From NCBI GenBank assembly GCA_003550305.1, contig QKYT01000356.1, positions 26,750 to 54,279 on the forward strand: a DNA stretch of 27,530 nucleotides. Reading direction: 5' to 3'. Under the pieces are notes generated by a model that searched no databases, was not told the origin of the DNA, and worked only from the letters and a program-made list of their open reading frames with translations. The position numbers and the translations under genes are program-made. The DNA comes from Glomus cerebriforme (taxonomy: Eukaryota > Glomeromycota > Glomeromycetes > Glomerales > Glomeraceae). Positions 10,004 to 18,994 of this stretch are shown here, piece by piece (position 1 is the first letter of the stretch; each line of letters begins with the position of its first letter).

Positions 10004-10180
10004 ATGTCTTTTTTCTTTTTAAAAAATATTAGTAAAAAAAAACAAAAAAATAATAATAAAGATGATAATATTAATAATATAAAAAGTATACATAAAACAA
10101 CTGTAGATAATCTTAAACATGCAATGAATACTTTAAATAAAATTCATAATACTACAATAAACTATTTAAAAGAAATGTAA
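10004..10180 (+). CDS. Candidate exon or small ORF, 58 aa, Asn/Lys-rich
   Basis: ATG at 10004 opens 58 codons, beginning MSFFFLKNIS and ending KIHNTTINYLKEM. The second half (KTTVDNLKHAMNTLNKIHN) has a balanced, helix-like pattern unlike a random AT translation. The stop overlaps the sequence AAAT|GTAAGT, a strong splice donor, so this may be a first exon rather than a complete gene. I see no convincing next exon and no family motif. Confidence 0.2.
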   Translation: MSFFFLKNISKKKQKNNNKDDNINNIKSIHKTTVDNLKHAMNTLNKIHNTTINYLKEM

Positions 10181-10226
10181 GTAAATAGTATTATTTTTAA
10201 TATTATATAACACAGGTAGAATGCTG

Positions 10227-10335
10227 TTTAATCAGGCATATATCCAATTGATAATTATTAAAATAATTAGTTAATATAATATATATATCAGATTAAACAA
10301 AAATTGGTAATCAATAAGGTACATACCTGATTAAA
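10227..10335. repeat. Fold-back repeat with ends TTTAATCAGG / CCTGATTAAA
   Basis: The left arm at 10227 and the right arm at 10335 are inverted over about 15 bases with three mismatches. The same CCTGATT core recurs in the fold-back at 12453-12519, which suggests a small dispersed family. Confidence 0.4.
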
Positions 10336-10511
10336 TACAATATAAGTAATTGGATTAACCAATTTATAGTTATTTTATTAAGTAATCATTTAAAAAAATC
10401 AGTAACCTGATTTGTAATAATTTATAAAATCGTAATATATATTAGTTGAAATAAAAATATTTGGCCTTAATAGCATTAGGCTAATATTTAACTTAAATTA
10501 GTAATAAAATA

Positions 10512-10619
10512 CAATTTGACCTATATTCAACCTTACAGAATGATAGCCAAATTGTATACTAATTTTTAAACTTATATTCAATCTGTATTCAACCTTGCAG
10601 AATAATGGCCAAATTGTAG
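10512..10619. repeat. Two tandem palindromic units (CAATTTG...CAAATTG type)
   Basis: Units 10512-10556 and 10579-10619 share ATTCAACCTTGCAGAAT and then GGCCAAATTG in diverged form. Each is itself an imperfect inverted repeat, with CAATTTG opening and CAAATTG closing the first unit. Similar words (GGTCAAATT, GGCCAAATTG) return at 12374-12398. Confidence 0.4.
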
Positions 10620-10837
10620 CTTTTTTATTGTAAAATTATGATCAAATTAAAGAATAAAAATTAATATAAATGTCAAAAATTTTAAAATAGTAAAAAAAAA
10701 AAAAAAAGGCTAAAGAGGAGGGATTTGGAAGGGTAAATCATTTATTTGTTTTATTTAAAACTGAAAAGCAACTTTTAAAGCCAAAAATTGGTAAATTTAA
10801 TGACTTATATTGAATCTATTAAATTATAATACTATAT

Positions 10838-10848
10838 NAAANAAAAAN
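10838..10848. other. Ambiguous bases in a poly-A stretch
   Basis: Three N positions (10838, 10842, 10848) in an A run. They mark uncertain assembly or base calling here, as do 11820-11861 and 21583. Confidence 0.95.
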
Positions 10849-11099
10849 AAAAAAAAAATACATATATTTTAAGTCACATGATACATGATTTTATAGTAGT
10901 TTAAAAAGCTTAAATTAGTATATATATATGCGATCTTTTTAAGTTCTTTTTAAACTTCTTTTTTTTCTTTAGCAAAAATTCATAATAAAATATTAGTTTA
11001 ATAGTAAATTTAAATGGTATTTCAAAGATATTTTACATTTATATTTTATAGACAAAACTTTACTTTCTTTAGAGAAATATAGTATATCAGATAGATTTG

Positions 11100-11292
11100 G
11101 ATGAATTTTAAGTAAATTAAGTGATAAGTTTTGTGATATTTTATTACGAAATTCACCTTTTTAAAAGAATCATATTAGCATTTCTATTGCATTTTTATAG
11201 CTGAATTTTAGACGAATTATGTATTAAGTTCCATAATAAAACATTACAAAACATACTTTTTTTAAAAAAATAATCATATTAAACATTTATAG
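11100..11292. repeat. Two-copy tandem repeat of about 95-100 bp
   Basis: Blocks 11100-11200 and 11201-11292 share the order GAATTTTA, TTAAGT, a TTTTAAAA run, ATCATATTA and a TTTATAG end. They are diverged, and no reading frame stays open through either copy. Confidence 0.4.
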
Positions 11293-11389
11293 TTTAAGGA
11301 ATCCAATGGGAAATGAAAGATGTATTAGGTAATTTTAGATTATACAAGCTGTTTTCTTTATTTTTTTAAGTCTTCATTTGGAAAGTAAG

Positions 11390-11820
11390 TTTTTAAAAAA
11401 TTGGGTTCTTTTTGCCTTTATTTCATACTAACTGAATTTTTTTATTTTTTTCACTTAACATTCTTTTAAAAATGGTAAGTTTTTTAACTTCATGTCACTT
11501 GTTACTAATTAATTTTTTTTTTTAGTTTTTTTTTTATATTTAGTTATTATTTTATTTCTTTTCAATATAAAATACTTCTATGAATATTTGCATAAGAGTG
11601 ATATAATATGTTAGTTTATCTATTATTAGTACTGGTAAGATCAAATTTCGCTAATTATTCTTTATTTTTTTTTTTTAGAATTAACTTCAGCTTTTTGAAT
11701 GTAAGAGCTTTTTGGCATTTAAAGGTACTTTATTTAACATGTTTTTTCTCTTTTTCATATAAGATCAACTAACTAACTATGCTAATTAATTTTTTTTAGA
11801 CTATTTTAATTAACTTCAGN
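11390..11820 (+). other. Cluster of intron-like units
   Basis: Within 430 bases there are three GTAAG donors (about 11475, 11635, 11701), and four branch-like words (CATACTAAC, TTACTAATTAAT, CGCTAATTATT, ATGCTAATTAAT). The last three of these words lead into a T run ending in TTTAG. The best unit, 11635-11678, is a 44-base GT-AG intron-like block leaving a 22-base micro-exon (11679-11700). AATTAACTTCAG appears at 11679 and again at 11808, so part of the pattern is a tandem duplication of about 129 bp. I find no protein frame across the presumed exons. It may be a decayed multi-intron gene, a spliced non-coding transcript or simply a repeat. Confidence 0.3.
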
Positions 11821-11861
11821 TCTATATGATNAATTTCATAATANTTAAANATACTTATTCN
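11820..11861. other. Cluster of ambiguous bases
   Basis: N at 11820, 11831, 11844, 11850 and 11861, directly at the second AATTAACTTCAG copy. Possible collapsed or mis-joined repeat. Confidence 0.9.
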
Positions 11862-12134
11862 GCATAGTGATCTTTCTATAGAATCAATACTTAAAGTATT
11901 TAATATAATTACAATACTTTAAGTATCTGGCATGATAATAGCTTTTCTTTTTATAAGATTAATTTGAAAACTTCACAATTTCATTTTAATTTTATTTTTT
12001 TAGAGTTTACTTTGACAACCTGAAAATACTTTTAATATTTGTATATAGTTTTTAATTAGGCATTATTTAATAATAAATTAAATTTAATATATGACAATAT
12101 TTATAAAATAAATTTGTGATAAATATAGTTTAAA

Positions 12135-12260
12135 TATTAGCTTTTTTAAGATCAAATTAAGGCCAAATACCAGCTTTTTTAAGTCTGAATACTGGTCCTT
12201 TTAAGGCTGAATTTAACATCTTTTTGGCTAAATATTAGCTTTTTTTAAGATCTAATTAAA
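12135..12260. repeat. Imperfect tandem repeat with the word AGCTTTTTTAAG
   Basis: The words TTAGCTTTTTTAAGATC, CCAGCTTTTTTAAGTCT, GGTCCTTTTAAGGCT and TTAGCTTTTTTTAAGATC follow one another at intervals of about 30-45 bases. Non-coding, diverged. Confidence 0.5.
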
Positions 12261-12417
12261 TATGAATAGTAGCTGAATTATCTTTCTGAATTAAAGGCAA
12301 TTAGCAATCTAACTACACCAAAATTGATCTTAATTTGATGCAAATTAGTTTATCATTCAACCTATATTTGACTTGGTCAAATTTAGGCCAAATTGTCCTA
12401 TTTTGACTAGTAATATT

Positions 12418-12434
12418 ATTATATATATATATAT
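12418..12434. repeat. (AT)n microsatellite
   Basis: About eight AT units between 12418 and 12434. Simple repeat. Confidence 0.8.
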
Positions 12435-12452
12435 CCACTTGCATATAAAGTA

Positions 12453-12519
12453 AATACCCGATTGATAACCTTGCAGATACTTACAAATTACACCAAAATT
12501 TAGTCATCAATCAGGTATC
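12453..12519. repeat. Fold-back with arms of about 18 bases
   Basis: AATACCCGATTGATAACC (12453-12470) is the inverse of the GTCATCAATCAGGTATC block (about 12502-12519), with three or four mismatches. It shares the CCTGATT core with the fold-back at 10227. Confidence 0.5.
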
Positions 12520-12539
12520 TTGCTGAAGAAAAACAAAAA

Positions 12540-12601
12540 AAATTGGGGCTCATTTAAGTCATTCTAGGGTATTCTAAAATAACCTAAATGAGCCCCAATT
12601 T
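12540..12601. repeat. 62-base near-perfect palindrome
   Basis: Arms of 17 bases (12540-12556 and 12585-12601, core TTGGGGCTCATTTA) pair perfectly. Pairing continues inward through AGTCATTCTAG against CTAAAATAACC at 8 of 11 positions, leaving a loop of about six bases. GGGGC/GCCCC is unusually GC-rich for the area. It lies 20 bases right of another fold-back. Likely a small fold-back element; no target duplication is obvious. Confidence 0.7.
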
Positions 12602-12859
12602 GGCATCATTTTACCTATGTATTACATAGAAAATTGGTAAAAAAAAAATTTTTTAATTATAATTTTTTAATATCTAATATATTTTGTATATTTTGTTAAT
12701 TTTTTTAGCTTATCATCATCATTATTATCATTATTGTCAATATATGAATTAAATGTAAAAACTTTATTTACAAGTTTAATAAAGGTAACAGAATTTTATT
12801 AATATATATATAATATAATTTATAATTTATTAAAATAAAAATTTTAAAAATTATAGCAG

Positions 12860-13043
12860 CTGTATTATCATTAGCAAGAATAGCAGCAGCATCACTTAAG
12901 GTTTCCGGACGAAACTCATTTTGGATTTTGCGAAATGGCAAAACTCCAAATAGTGAAGTTGAAATTATTGACAAAACGTTTTGCCATTGGCGAAACTTTA
13001 ACAATTGTGAAATGGAGAAACTGCTGTGAAACTCCATAGCCAA
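12860..13043 (-). other. GC-richer patch open on both strands
   Basis: The minus strand is open from 13043 (MAMEFHSSFSISQLLKF, later RPETLSDAAAILANDNT). The plus strand is open over the same bases (AAVLSLARIAAASLKVSGR, ending at TGA 13029). GGCAAAACT and GTTTTGCC lie in inverted positions inside. The GCA/TCA-rich part resembles the minisatellite at 14250, so this is probably a dispersed repeat or an exon remnant. The strand cannot be settled by eye and I recognise no protein. Confidence 0.25.
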
Positions 13044-13105
13044 TCAAATGTACAGTATATTAGGTGATCAGTAAATCTGTACATTTTAACAAAACATTCG
13101 TATTC

Positions 13106-13545
13106 ACTACAAAATAAAGAAAAAAGAAACGTTAGTCGTCATACTAACGTTTCTTAAACCCTCTTCGCAAATTGCAACTCATCCAAGACCGTTCAGTGTT
13201 CAACTACAAAATAAAGAAATAAGAAACATTAGTCGTCATACTAATGTTTCGTAAATCCTCTTCGCCAAATTTCAACTCACCAGACAAGTTCCAAGGGCAT
13301 TCTGACTTCCACGTTGACTACAAAATAAGAAAAAAAATGTTAGTTATTATACTAACATTTCTTAAACCTTTTTGTCAAAGTTCAACTCACTCAAGACCAT
13401 TTCGCGTTCACTACAAAATAAAGAAAGAAGAAACGTTAATCGTTATACTAACGTTCCTTTCAAAGCTTTAAACTAAGATATTTTGCGTTCTTACAAAATA
13501 AAAAAAATGTTAGTCATTATATTAATGTTTCTCAAAGCATTTTGG
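13106..13545. repeat. Five-unit tandem array, each unit carrying a 26-28-base hairpin
   Basis: Units begin with ACTACAAAATAA(A)G at 13106, 13203, 13317, 13410 and (as CTTAC) 13490, so they are 97, 114, 93 and 80 bases apart. Each holds an inverted repeat with a constant six-base loop: 13126-13153, 13223-13250, 13335-13360, 13430-13457 and 13505-13530. The arms are GAAACGTTAGT/ACTAACGTTTC in unit 1, GAAACATTAGT/ACTAATGTTTC in unit 2 and AAATGTTAGT/ACTAACATTT in unit 3. All three are perfectly paired although the letters differ. Unit 4 has two mismatches. Unit 5 pairs with three G-T wobbles. Between hairpins there are shared words such as CAACTCA and TTCACTACAAAATAA. Confidence 0.8.
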
Positions 13546-14080
13546 AACTTCCAACTTACCAGAAGTCTATAATTTGTTAAGGGTAGGGATTAGGATTAAT
13601 TAAAATTCTAGGTAAATTGAAAAAAAAAAATATTTTTGCTTTTTTTTTTAAAAAAAAAAAATGTATAGTGTGTATTTATAGTCTTTTAAAAGGATTTGTT
13701 TTTTTTATTAAAATGACAAGATAATTTTTTTTTTTTAAAAAAAAAAGATTATCTATCTGATCGATATACAATGGAATTATTACATCATATTTATATGTAA
13801 GAACTAAGAACAATTATTGCTGATCAGATAAATTTTGGTATTGCTATGAAAAAAAAAAAATTTAGTTATAATTTTAACTAATTAATTAGTAATCCAGCTA
13901 ATCCAGTAATTAAGGAAAAGCATCCAGGTGGATGAGAAACATTTCAAATTTTCAATAAAGGAAATGTAAAGCTAAATGTAAATACTAAAGAATTTGTACA
14001 TAAATAATATGATAAATAAATAAATAAATTTTTTGTTTATATTATATAATAACAATTTTTAATTGTAAATTACAATTTTA
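13546..14080. other. AT-rich stretch, no gene seen
   Basis: Contains T-then-A runs at 13641-13661 and a palindrome AGATAAT...ATTATCT around T12/A10 (13719-13755). Nothing coding was found. Confidence 0.5.
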
Positions 14081-14081
14081 T

Positions 14082-14142
14082 AAGTCAAGTTTCGTCAAGT
14101 TTTGTCAGTTTCATCAAGTTTCGTCAGTTTTGCAGTTTTTCA
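14082..14142. repeat. Short tandem repeat GTCAAGTTTC/GTCAGTTTTG
   Basis: About five or six copies of a 9-11-base unit (AAGTTTCGTC, AAGTTTTGTC, AGTTTCATC, AAGTTTCGTC, AGTTTTG). No ORF significance. Confidence 0.6.
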
Positions 14143-14249
14143 TTTTATTAAAATTTTGACAAAATGTTTAAACTAGTTTCACATACGTCAATTGCTAAAT
14201 TCATTAGTTTTACCCAGGAACCTTAGCATCACTAACATCATCAGTAAGA

Positions 14250-14395
14250 ATAATAGCATGCTAGCAGTATCACCAATATCATTAGTAGGAGTAGTAGTAG
14301 CATTACCAATATCATTAGTAGGAATAGTAGCAACATCACCAATAACATTGGTAGAAGTAATAGCAGTACCACTAACATCATCAACAGAAATAGTA
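14250..14395. repeat. 33-bp minisatellite, about four units
   Basis: The repeated core is CACCAATATCATTAGTAGGA followed by RTAGTAGCA-like bases. In one plus-strand frame it gives 11-residue units such as PISLVGVVVAL, PISLVGIVATS and PITLVEVIAVP inside an open frame 14192-14431. The minus strand is also open in places (TIPTNDIGNATTTPTNDIG), as expected for a 3n-length repeat. I therefore do not call a protein. The downstream AAAAG|GTAATAG could be a splice donor on the plus strand. Confidence 0.5.
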
Positions 14396-14588
14396 CAGCA
14401 TCACCAACATTATCATTATCAGCAAAAGTGAAAGGATCAAAAGGTAATAGAATTTTATTATTAATTTATATAAATTATAATTTTACAAATATTTAATATA
14501 AAAAAATTTAAAATTATATAACAAATTATTGCATTTACTGCAAGTTAAGTAAATATTGAATAAGTACATGCATATTAATCTTTAAAAA

Positions 14589-14676
14589 TTATAAGGATTA
14601 TTATATTAGATGCTGATATCAAACTAAGAATTGCTCATCAAAGTATAGAAAATGAAAATTTTGGCTTAAAAAAATA
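14589..14676 (+). other. Exon-like open segment
   Basis: After TTATAAG, a possible acceptor, the plus strand reads IIILDADIKLRIAHQSIEN before the stop at about 14676. The residue mix is protein-like for so AT-rich a region. A link to the minisatellite frame 150 bases upstream is possible but unproven, and I recognise no family. Confidence 0.2.
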
Positions 14677-14874
14677 ATTTTTTTTTTGTAAGTAAAATTT
14701 AAAATAATTAGTAATTGAATTTTTTTAATATTTTTAAAAATTAACTAATTTTTAATTTCTTTTAATAATATCAATTGAAATTTTTTTTTAAAGATAAGTA
14801 AGATGAGAGGAATTTTTTTTTGTTATATATATATAACATAATTGAATTTAGATAAAAAGGATTTTTTTTTAAAA

Positions 14875-15255
14875 AATTTCTAAGTTTACACGAGATGTCT
14901 GAACATGGGTCACATGATTTTTTACTATATGATAATTTATCATCCTTCATATCATACCTTCTGTTTTCATTTTTTTTATTTATTTTAGAGACAGAATTTT
15001 TTCAAGGTGTGAAATCCTATTTATCACATCTTATTCGTCATATCTCTAATTTTGGCCAGATTTCATAATGCCGGCCAGAGTATCCTTTTTTGGAATATTG
15101 TACTATATTATACGATCCAAAGGCAATTTTATATCTCTCAAAAACTGACTTTTGGTTACATGAAATTTCCAAAAAGGTAATTTTATTGCAGATTATTTAA
15201 TTTTGGCCAGAATTATAACCCCCATGTTTAGACATCCCATGTATAAATAGAAATT
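14875..15255. mobile_element. MITE-like element with inverted ends, about 380 bp
   Basis: The left end (14875-14910) and the right end (15219-15255) are inverted repeats sharing AATTTCTA, TTTA, GATGTCT and AACATGGG, with two indels. The interior contains TTTTGGCCAG (near 15050 and 15201) and GCCGGCCAG, sub-terminal words typical of repeated MITEs. Open frames inside are short. Target duplications are hidden in A/T runs, so the superfamily is undetermined. Confidence 0.6.
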
Positions 15256-15639
15256 GACTTTTTTATTATATATAATAAATAAGGATTATCTTAATGCTTA
15301 CCGCATCATGTGATTTTTATTACATAATTTTATATTTATTAATTTATCAAAAAAATTTTAATAATTTTATGAAATTATATATAAATTTTATTATAAAAAT
15401 ACTTTTTTTTTTTATTTTTTTTAATAAATGGTATAAAACAGAAAAAAGAAAATTATTTACAAATAATAATAAAAAAAAGAGAAAAGTAATATCAGCATTT
15501 GCAATCATCTATTAAACTACCAATAAAAATAATAATTAATGTAATTAAAATGATGGAAAAAAATAAAACTTCTAGTATTTAATTAGTAATATATTATTTA
15601 TTACATTAAAGTTTAAATTATAATTAAAGTTTGAAATAT

Positions 15640-16196
15640 CAGAGTTTAAATTTTAAGTGTCAGAGTTTGAAATGTTAGAGTTTGAAATTATTAAAAGTCA
15701 GAATTTGCATCAGAGTTTGAAATATTAGAGTTTGAAATTATTTAAAGTCAGAGTTTGTGTCAAAGTTTGAAACATTAGAGTTTGAAATTAATAAAGTCAG
15801 AGTTCGTGTCAGAGTTTGAAACATCAGAGTCTGAAATTATTATAAGTCAAAGTTTGTATCAGAGTTTAAAATGTCAGAGTTTGAAATTATTAAAAGTCAA
15901 AGTTTATGTCAGAATTTAAAACATCAGAGTTTGAAATTATAAGAAGTCAGAGTTTGCATCAGAGTTTAAAATGTCAGAGTCTAAAATTATTAAAAATCAG
16001 AGTTTGCATCAGAGTTTAAAACATTAGAGTTTGAAATTATTAAAAGTCAGAGTTCATGTCAGAATTTAAAACATCAGAGTTTGAAATTATAAGAAGTCAG
16101 AGTTTGCATCGGAGTTTAAAACATTGGAGTTTGAAATTATTAAAAGTCAGAGTTCACATCAGAATTTAAAATATCAGAGTTTGAAATTGTTAAGGT
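15640..16196. repeat. Minisatellite, about 11 units of roughly 50 bp
   Basis: The unit is AGTCAGAGTTTGCATC, AGAGTTTAAAACATTAGAG, then TTTGAAATTATTAAA. It recurs with regular small changes from about 15640 to 16196. Each unit is itself built of three AGAGTTT-containing sub-repeats. Stops occur in the minus frames and no plausible protein is encoded. Alternate units share variants (GTCAGAATTT, ATAAGAAGTC), which suggests a two-unit higher-order period in the second half. Confidence 0.85.
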
Positions 16197-16309
16197 TAAT
16201 TAAAATGTCAAGAGTTAAAAATAAAAAATGTCACTATATGAAAAAACTAAAGAATATAACTATTACAAATCACTATTACTTACAAGACATTAAAAAACAA
16301 TAGCATAAT

Positions 16310-16385
16310 ACTACTATTACCTACAAAAAAAAAAAAAAAAAGAAACAAAAAAAATATAAAAAAGAGAAAAAAAAAAACAAACAAA
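16310..16385. repeat. A-rich low-complexity tract
   Basis: Nearly pure A with scattered G and C, directly after the minisatellite. Simple sequence, no gene. Confidence 0.7.
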
Positions 16386-16986
16386 CCAGATAAAAATTAT
16401 TAACCAAAAATGGTTAACATAAATAGGTAAAATTTATCTTCTAATTAATTATTTTTAAAATTTATGCATAATGTAAATCACGGTAAAATTCACCTCTAGT
16501 GAAATTTACTGGAAGTGAATATAAAATTAATCCAATAAATAATATAATATTTTCAAGTAAAAGGAATTTTTTTAATATAAATTTTTTTTATTATATAATA
16601 TATATATAATATAATAGGTTTAGAGGAAAGAGTTTTTTGAGATTTTTTTTTTTTTTTTTATATATTTTTAGTATATTTTTTTTTCATCATTATCATATAT
16701 AATAATACTTATCGGGAAGCTAAAAGTATTTATTGGTAATGAAACTTTAACAGAAGTTAAAGTTTTTTTATATAATGCATGACTTTAATAGGAAGGTTAA
16801 ATTTTAAAAACTTTGAAAAGCCAAAGTTTTTTTATATAATATATTAACAAGGTTCAGTTTTTTATAATAAAAAAATATTTCTTTTTAAATTCAGAAAGTT
16901 CTTTTTTTTTATTATGCAATTTTTTTTTTATTTAATAAAAAAAAATATTAAATATTTATAATAAAAAAATATCTAATTATTAATAA

Positions 16987-18308
16987 TTAAATTCTTTCTC
17001 TATTTAAAATATAAAATAAGTTTTCAATCTTTAATAATCCTACACATTTATCTATACTATTAACTTCAATAAATTGAAGGCTACCAAATTTATTAAAATA
17101 TATTTGTTTATAATTATCTTCTTCATATTTATTAATTTTTTGAATATAAGTAAATATATAATCTGATTTATCATATTTATGTGTAATAAAGTATTCTATT
17201 TTACTAAATATTTCTTTTAAAATAAGTCTTCGAGAAGCATTAACATGATAAGTATTTATATCAATTGTGATATTAATCTAATAATATAAAATGGATTAGT
17301 ATAATATTGTAAATTGTGTATAATTTAAAAAATATTTTACTTACTGCAACTAAGTAATTATTTTTACTTTTTATTTTATCTTTTGATATCCATTTAAAGC
17401 TTATGATATGTCCATCTTTAGTACATAATTTATTATATTTAAGATATATTCTATAGTATTAAAATAATAAAATAATATGCATATGTGTTATTGACTTGTT
17501 GTTATGTTGATTATTCTAAATTAATTTTAATGTATTATTATAATATTACTTTAATTTAATTTATATTTAAATTATAAATTGCAGAATAAATTTCTTTTAA
17601 TTTTTTTAATTTTGCTAGTATTAAAAAATATTTTTTTAATGAAGAATAAAGTTCATATTCTTTATTATATAAAGAGGAAGTAAATATTCTATATGATATT
17701 CATATCTTTTCCTTTTTTTTTGAGAAAAAATATGTTTATAAATTCCTGTTTTATATTTTAAAAGATTAAATTGTTCATTTAAAATAAGATTATTCCAAAG
17801 ATTTGCATAAGAATATATTTGTAACTTAACTAATGGAATTAGCATGCTACACATTTTTTTTATTAAAAATTGTCAATATCCTCTACATGGACCAAAATCT
17901 TCTATACTTTCAGCTACATGTAATAAATAATGAAAGAATATTAAAAATATATTAAAATGATCTTTTTTATCAACTCTTGAGTAATTCCTAAATTTAATGT
18001 ATTTTATTAATATTATAGTATTAATTAAATATTTAAAGTTTTAGAAATTTAAAAATTATTTATTAGTTTAACTTGTTATATGTTTATAAAAGTTATATAT
18101 AGTTTTCTTGCTATTAATTTTTTTTTATCATGAGTAATTGACATTTGCATATATAAGTATACTGCAGTTACAAATTCGTTTTAACCTTTAACATATCTGA
18201 AATATTAAAAATATTTTAATATTTTATATTAATAGAATAAAGATATATCCAATTTGCTCATTTTTTAACTTTATATTTAGCATTATATTTGAGAAAGATT
18301 TTTTAAAT
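16987..18308 (-). pseudogene. Relic of a DNA-transposon transposase
   Basis: Minus-strand blocks, right to left: about 18300-18225 (KYNAKYKVKK, TGA at 18260-18258, ANWIYLYS); about 18195-18095 (EFVTAVYLYMQMSITHD); 17998-17660 (FFHYLLHVAESIEDFGPCRG, TGA at 17875-17873, then KKMCSMLIPLVKLQIYSYAN); a frame change near 17660 into SLYNKEYELYSSLKKY; 17450-17345 (KDGHIISFKWISKDK); a clean 67-base GTAAGT...TTAG intron (17344-17278); and 17277-16987 (96 codons ending LLKIENLFYILNRERI). The order of WxxNWIYLYS, a FVTA segment and a HYLLHVAESIEDFGPCRGYW-like stretch matches the transposase-associated proteins abundant in fungi (CACTA/Plavaka or KDZ-like). That identification is from memory of the family. 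At least two stops and one frameshift make it inactive. No terminal repeats are assigned to it. Confidence 0.6.
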
Positions 18309-18772
18309 ATCAAAAGTATTTTTTTCTGAAAATTGCTAAACATTATCAGGATGATCATTACCTGAATGATTGTCACCTGGGTAATTATCATCTGAATTTT
18401 TTTTTTGAATATGTTACATAATTTATAATATACTAGAGAACAGTAAATTATTGTTAAGTCTGGAATTAGTAAAATATTTGTTTATGTAATTTCAAAATAA
18501 TTATCAGTGATACATTTTTAGTGTTAGTGATACATTTTTATAAATAAATATCATAATATTTTACTATTTTATTATAAGTTTATTTTTAATAGTTTGTATA
18601 TATGAAGAGTTACCATTTTGAAGTTATGCATCAATAGGAACCAATAAAAATAATCAATTTAAGTAACAAGCAAGAGGAATTCAGACATCTTAAATCAATG
18701 TGCATAGAATTATATAATTCTTTACTATATTTTAAACTAATAAATATAACTATTATTCATTAATAATTATTA

Positions 18773-18853
18773 GATTTGTTCAATTCATCAGTGATTAGAA
18801 TACTAGATAATTTTTTTTATCTTAGAAATGCAAGTTTGATTCCTATACTAGGC
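18773..18853 (+). ncRNA. tRNA-like sequence, possible SINE head or tRNA relic
   Basis: Seen: a D-arm-like hairpin ATTC (18783-18786), loop ATCAGTGATTA, GAAT (18798-18801); an anticodon-arm-like inverted repeat CTAGATAA...TTATCTTAG around a T run; then a B-box-like AGTTTGATTCC (18833-18843), followed by CTATACTAGGCC and T-rich sequence. ATCAGTGATTAGAATA resembles an A box with G-to-A changes. The acceptor and T stems no longer pair well and the anticodon loop is too long, so it is not a functional tRNA. A tRNA-derived SINE or pseudo-tRNA carried inside element A is the best reading. Confidence 0.35.
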
Positions 18854-18994
18854 CTTTAATTTTTTCAATTTTTTCATCATTTCATAGTTATAAAATTATG
18901 TAAATTAAAAGATACATTATACAATAATACAATAATACAAAAATACATTATCTATTATAATTTTGAATAAAATATTTATTTTATTTATCATTTC

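Noticed and set aside
13106..13545. CRISPR-like array
   Set aside because: Eukaryotic context, units diverged and unequal in length, no conserved short repeat with unique spacers, no cas genes.
15294..15515. 73-codon plus-strand ORF, hydrophobic then Lys/Asn-rich
   Set aside because: Looks like a membrane segment only because of T-rich then A-rich composition; no supporting context.
15640..16196. CRISPR array or coding repeat protein
   Set aside because: The whole unit is repeated with no unique spacers; it is a non-coding minisatellite.
17636..17854. Independent 72-codon gene starting MCSMLIPLVK
   Set aside because: It is the part of the transposase relic downstream of an in-frame TGA; the family-like sequence continues upstream of the Met.
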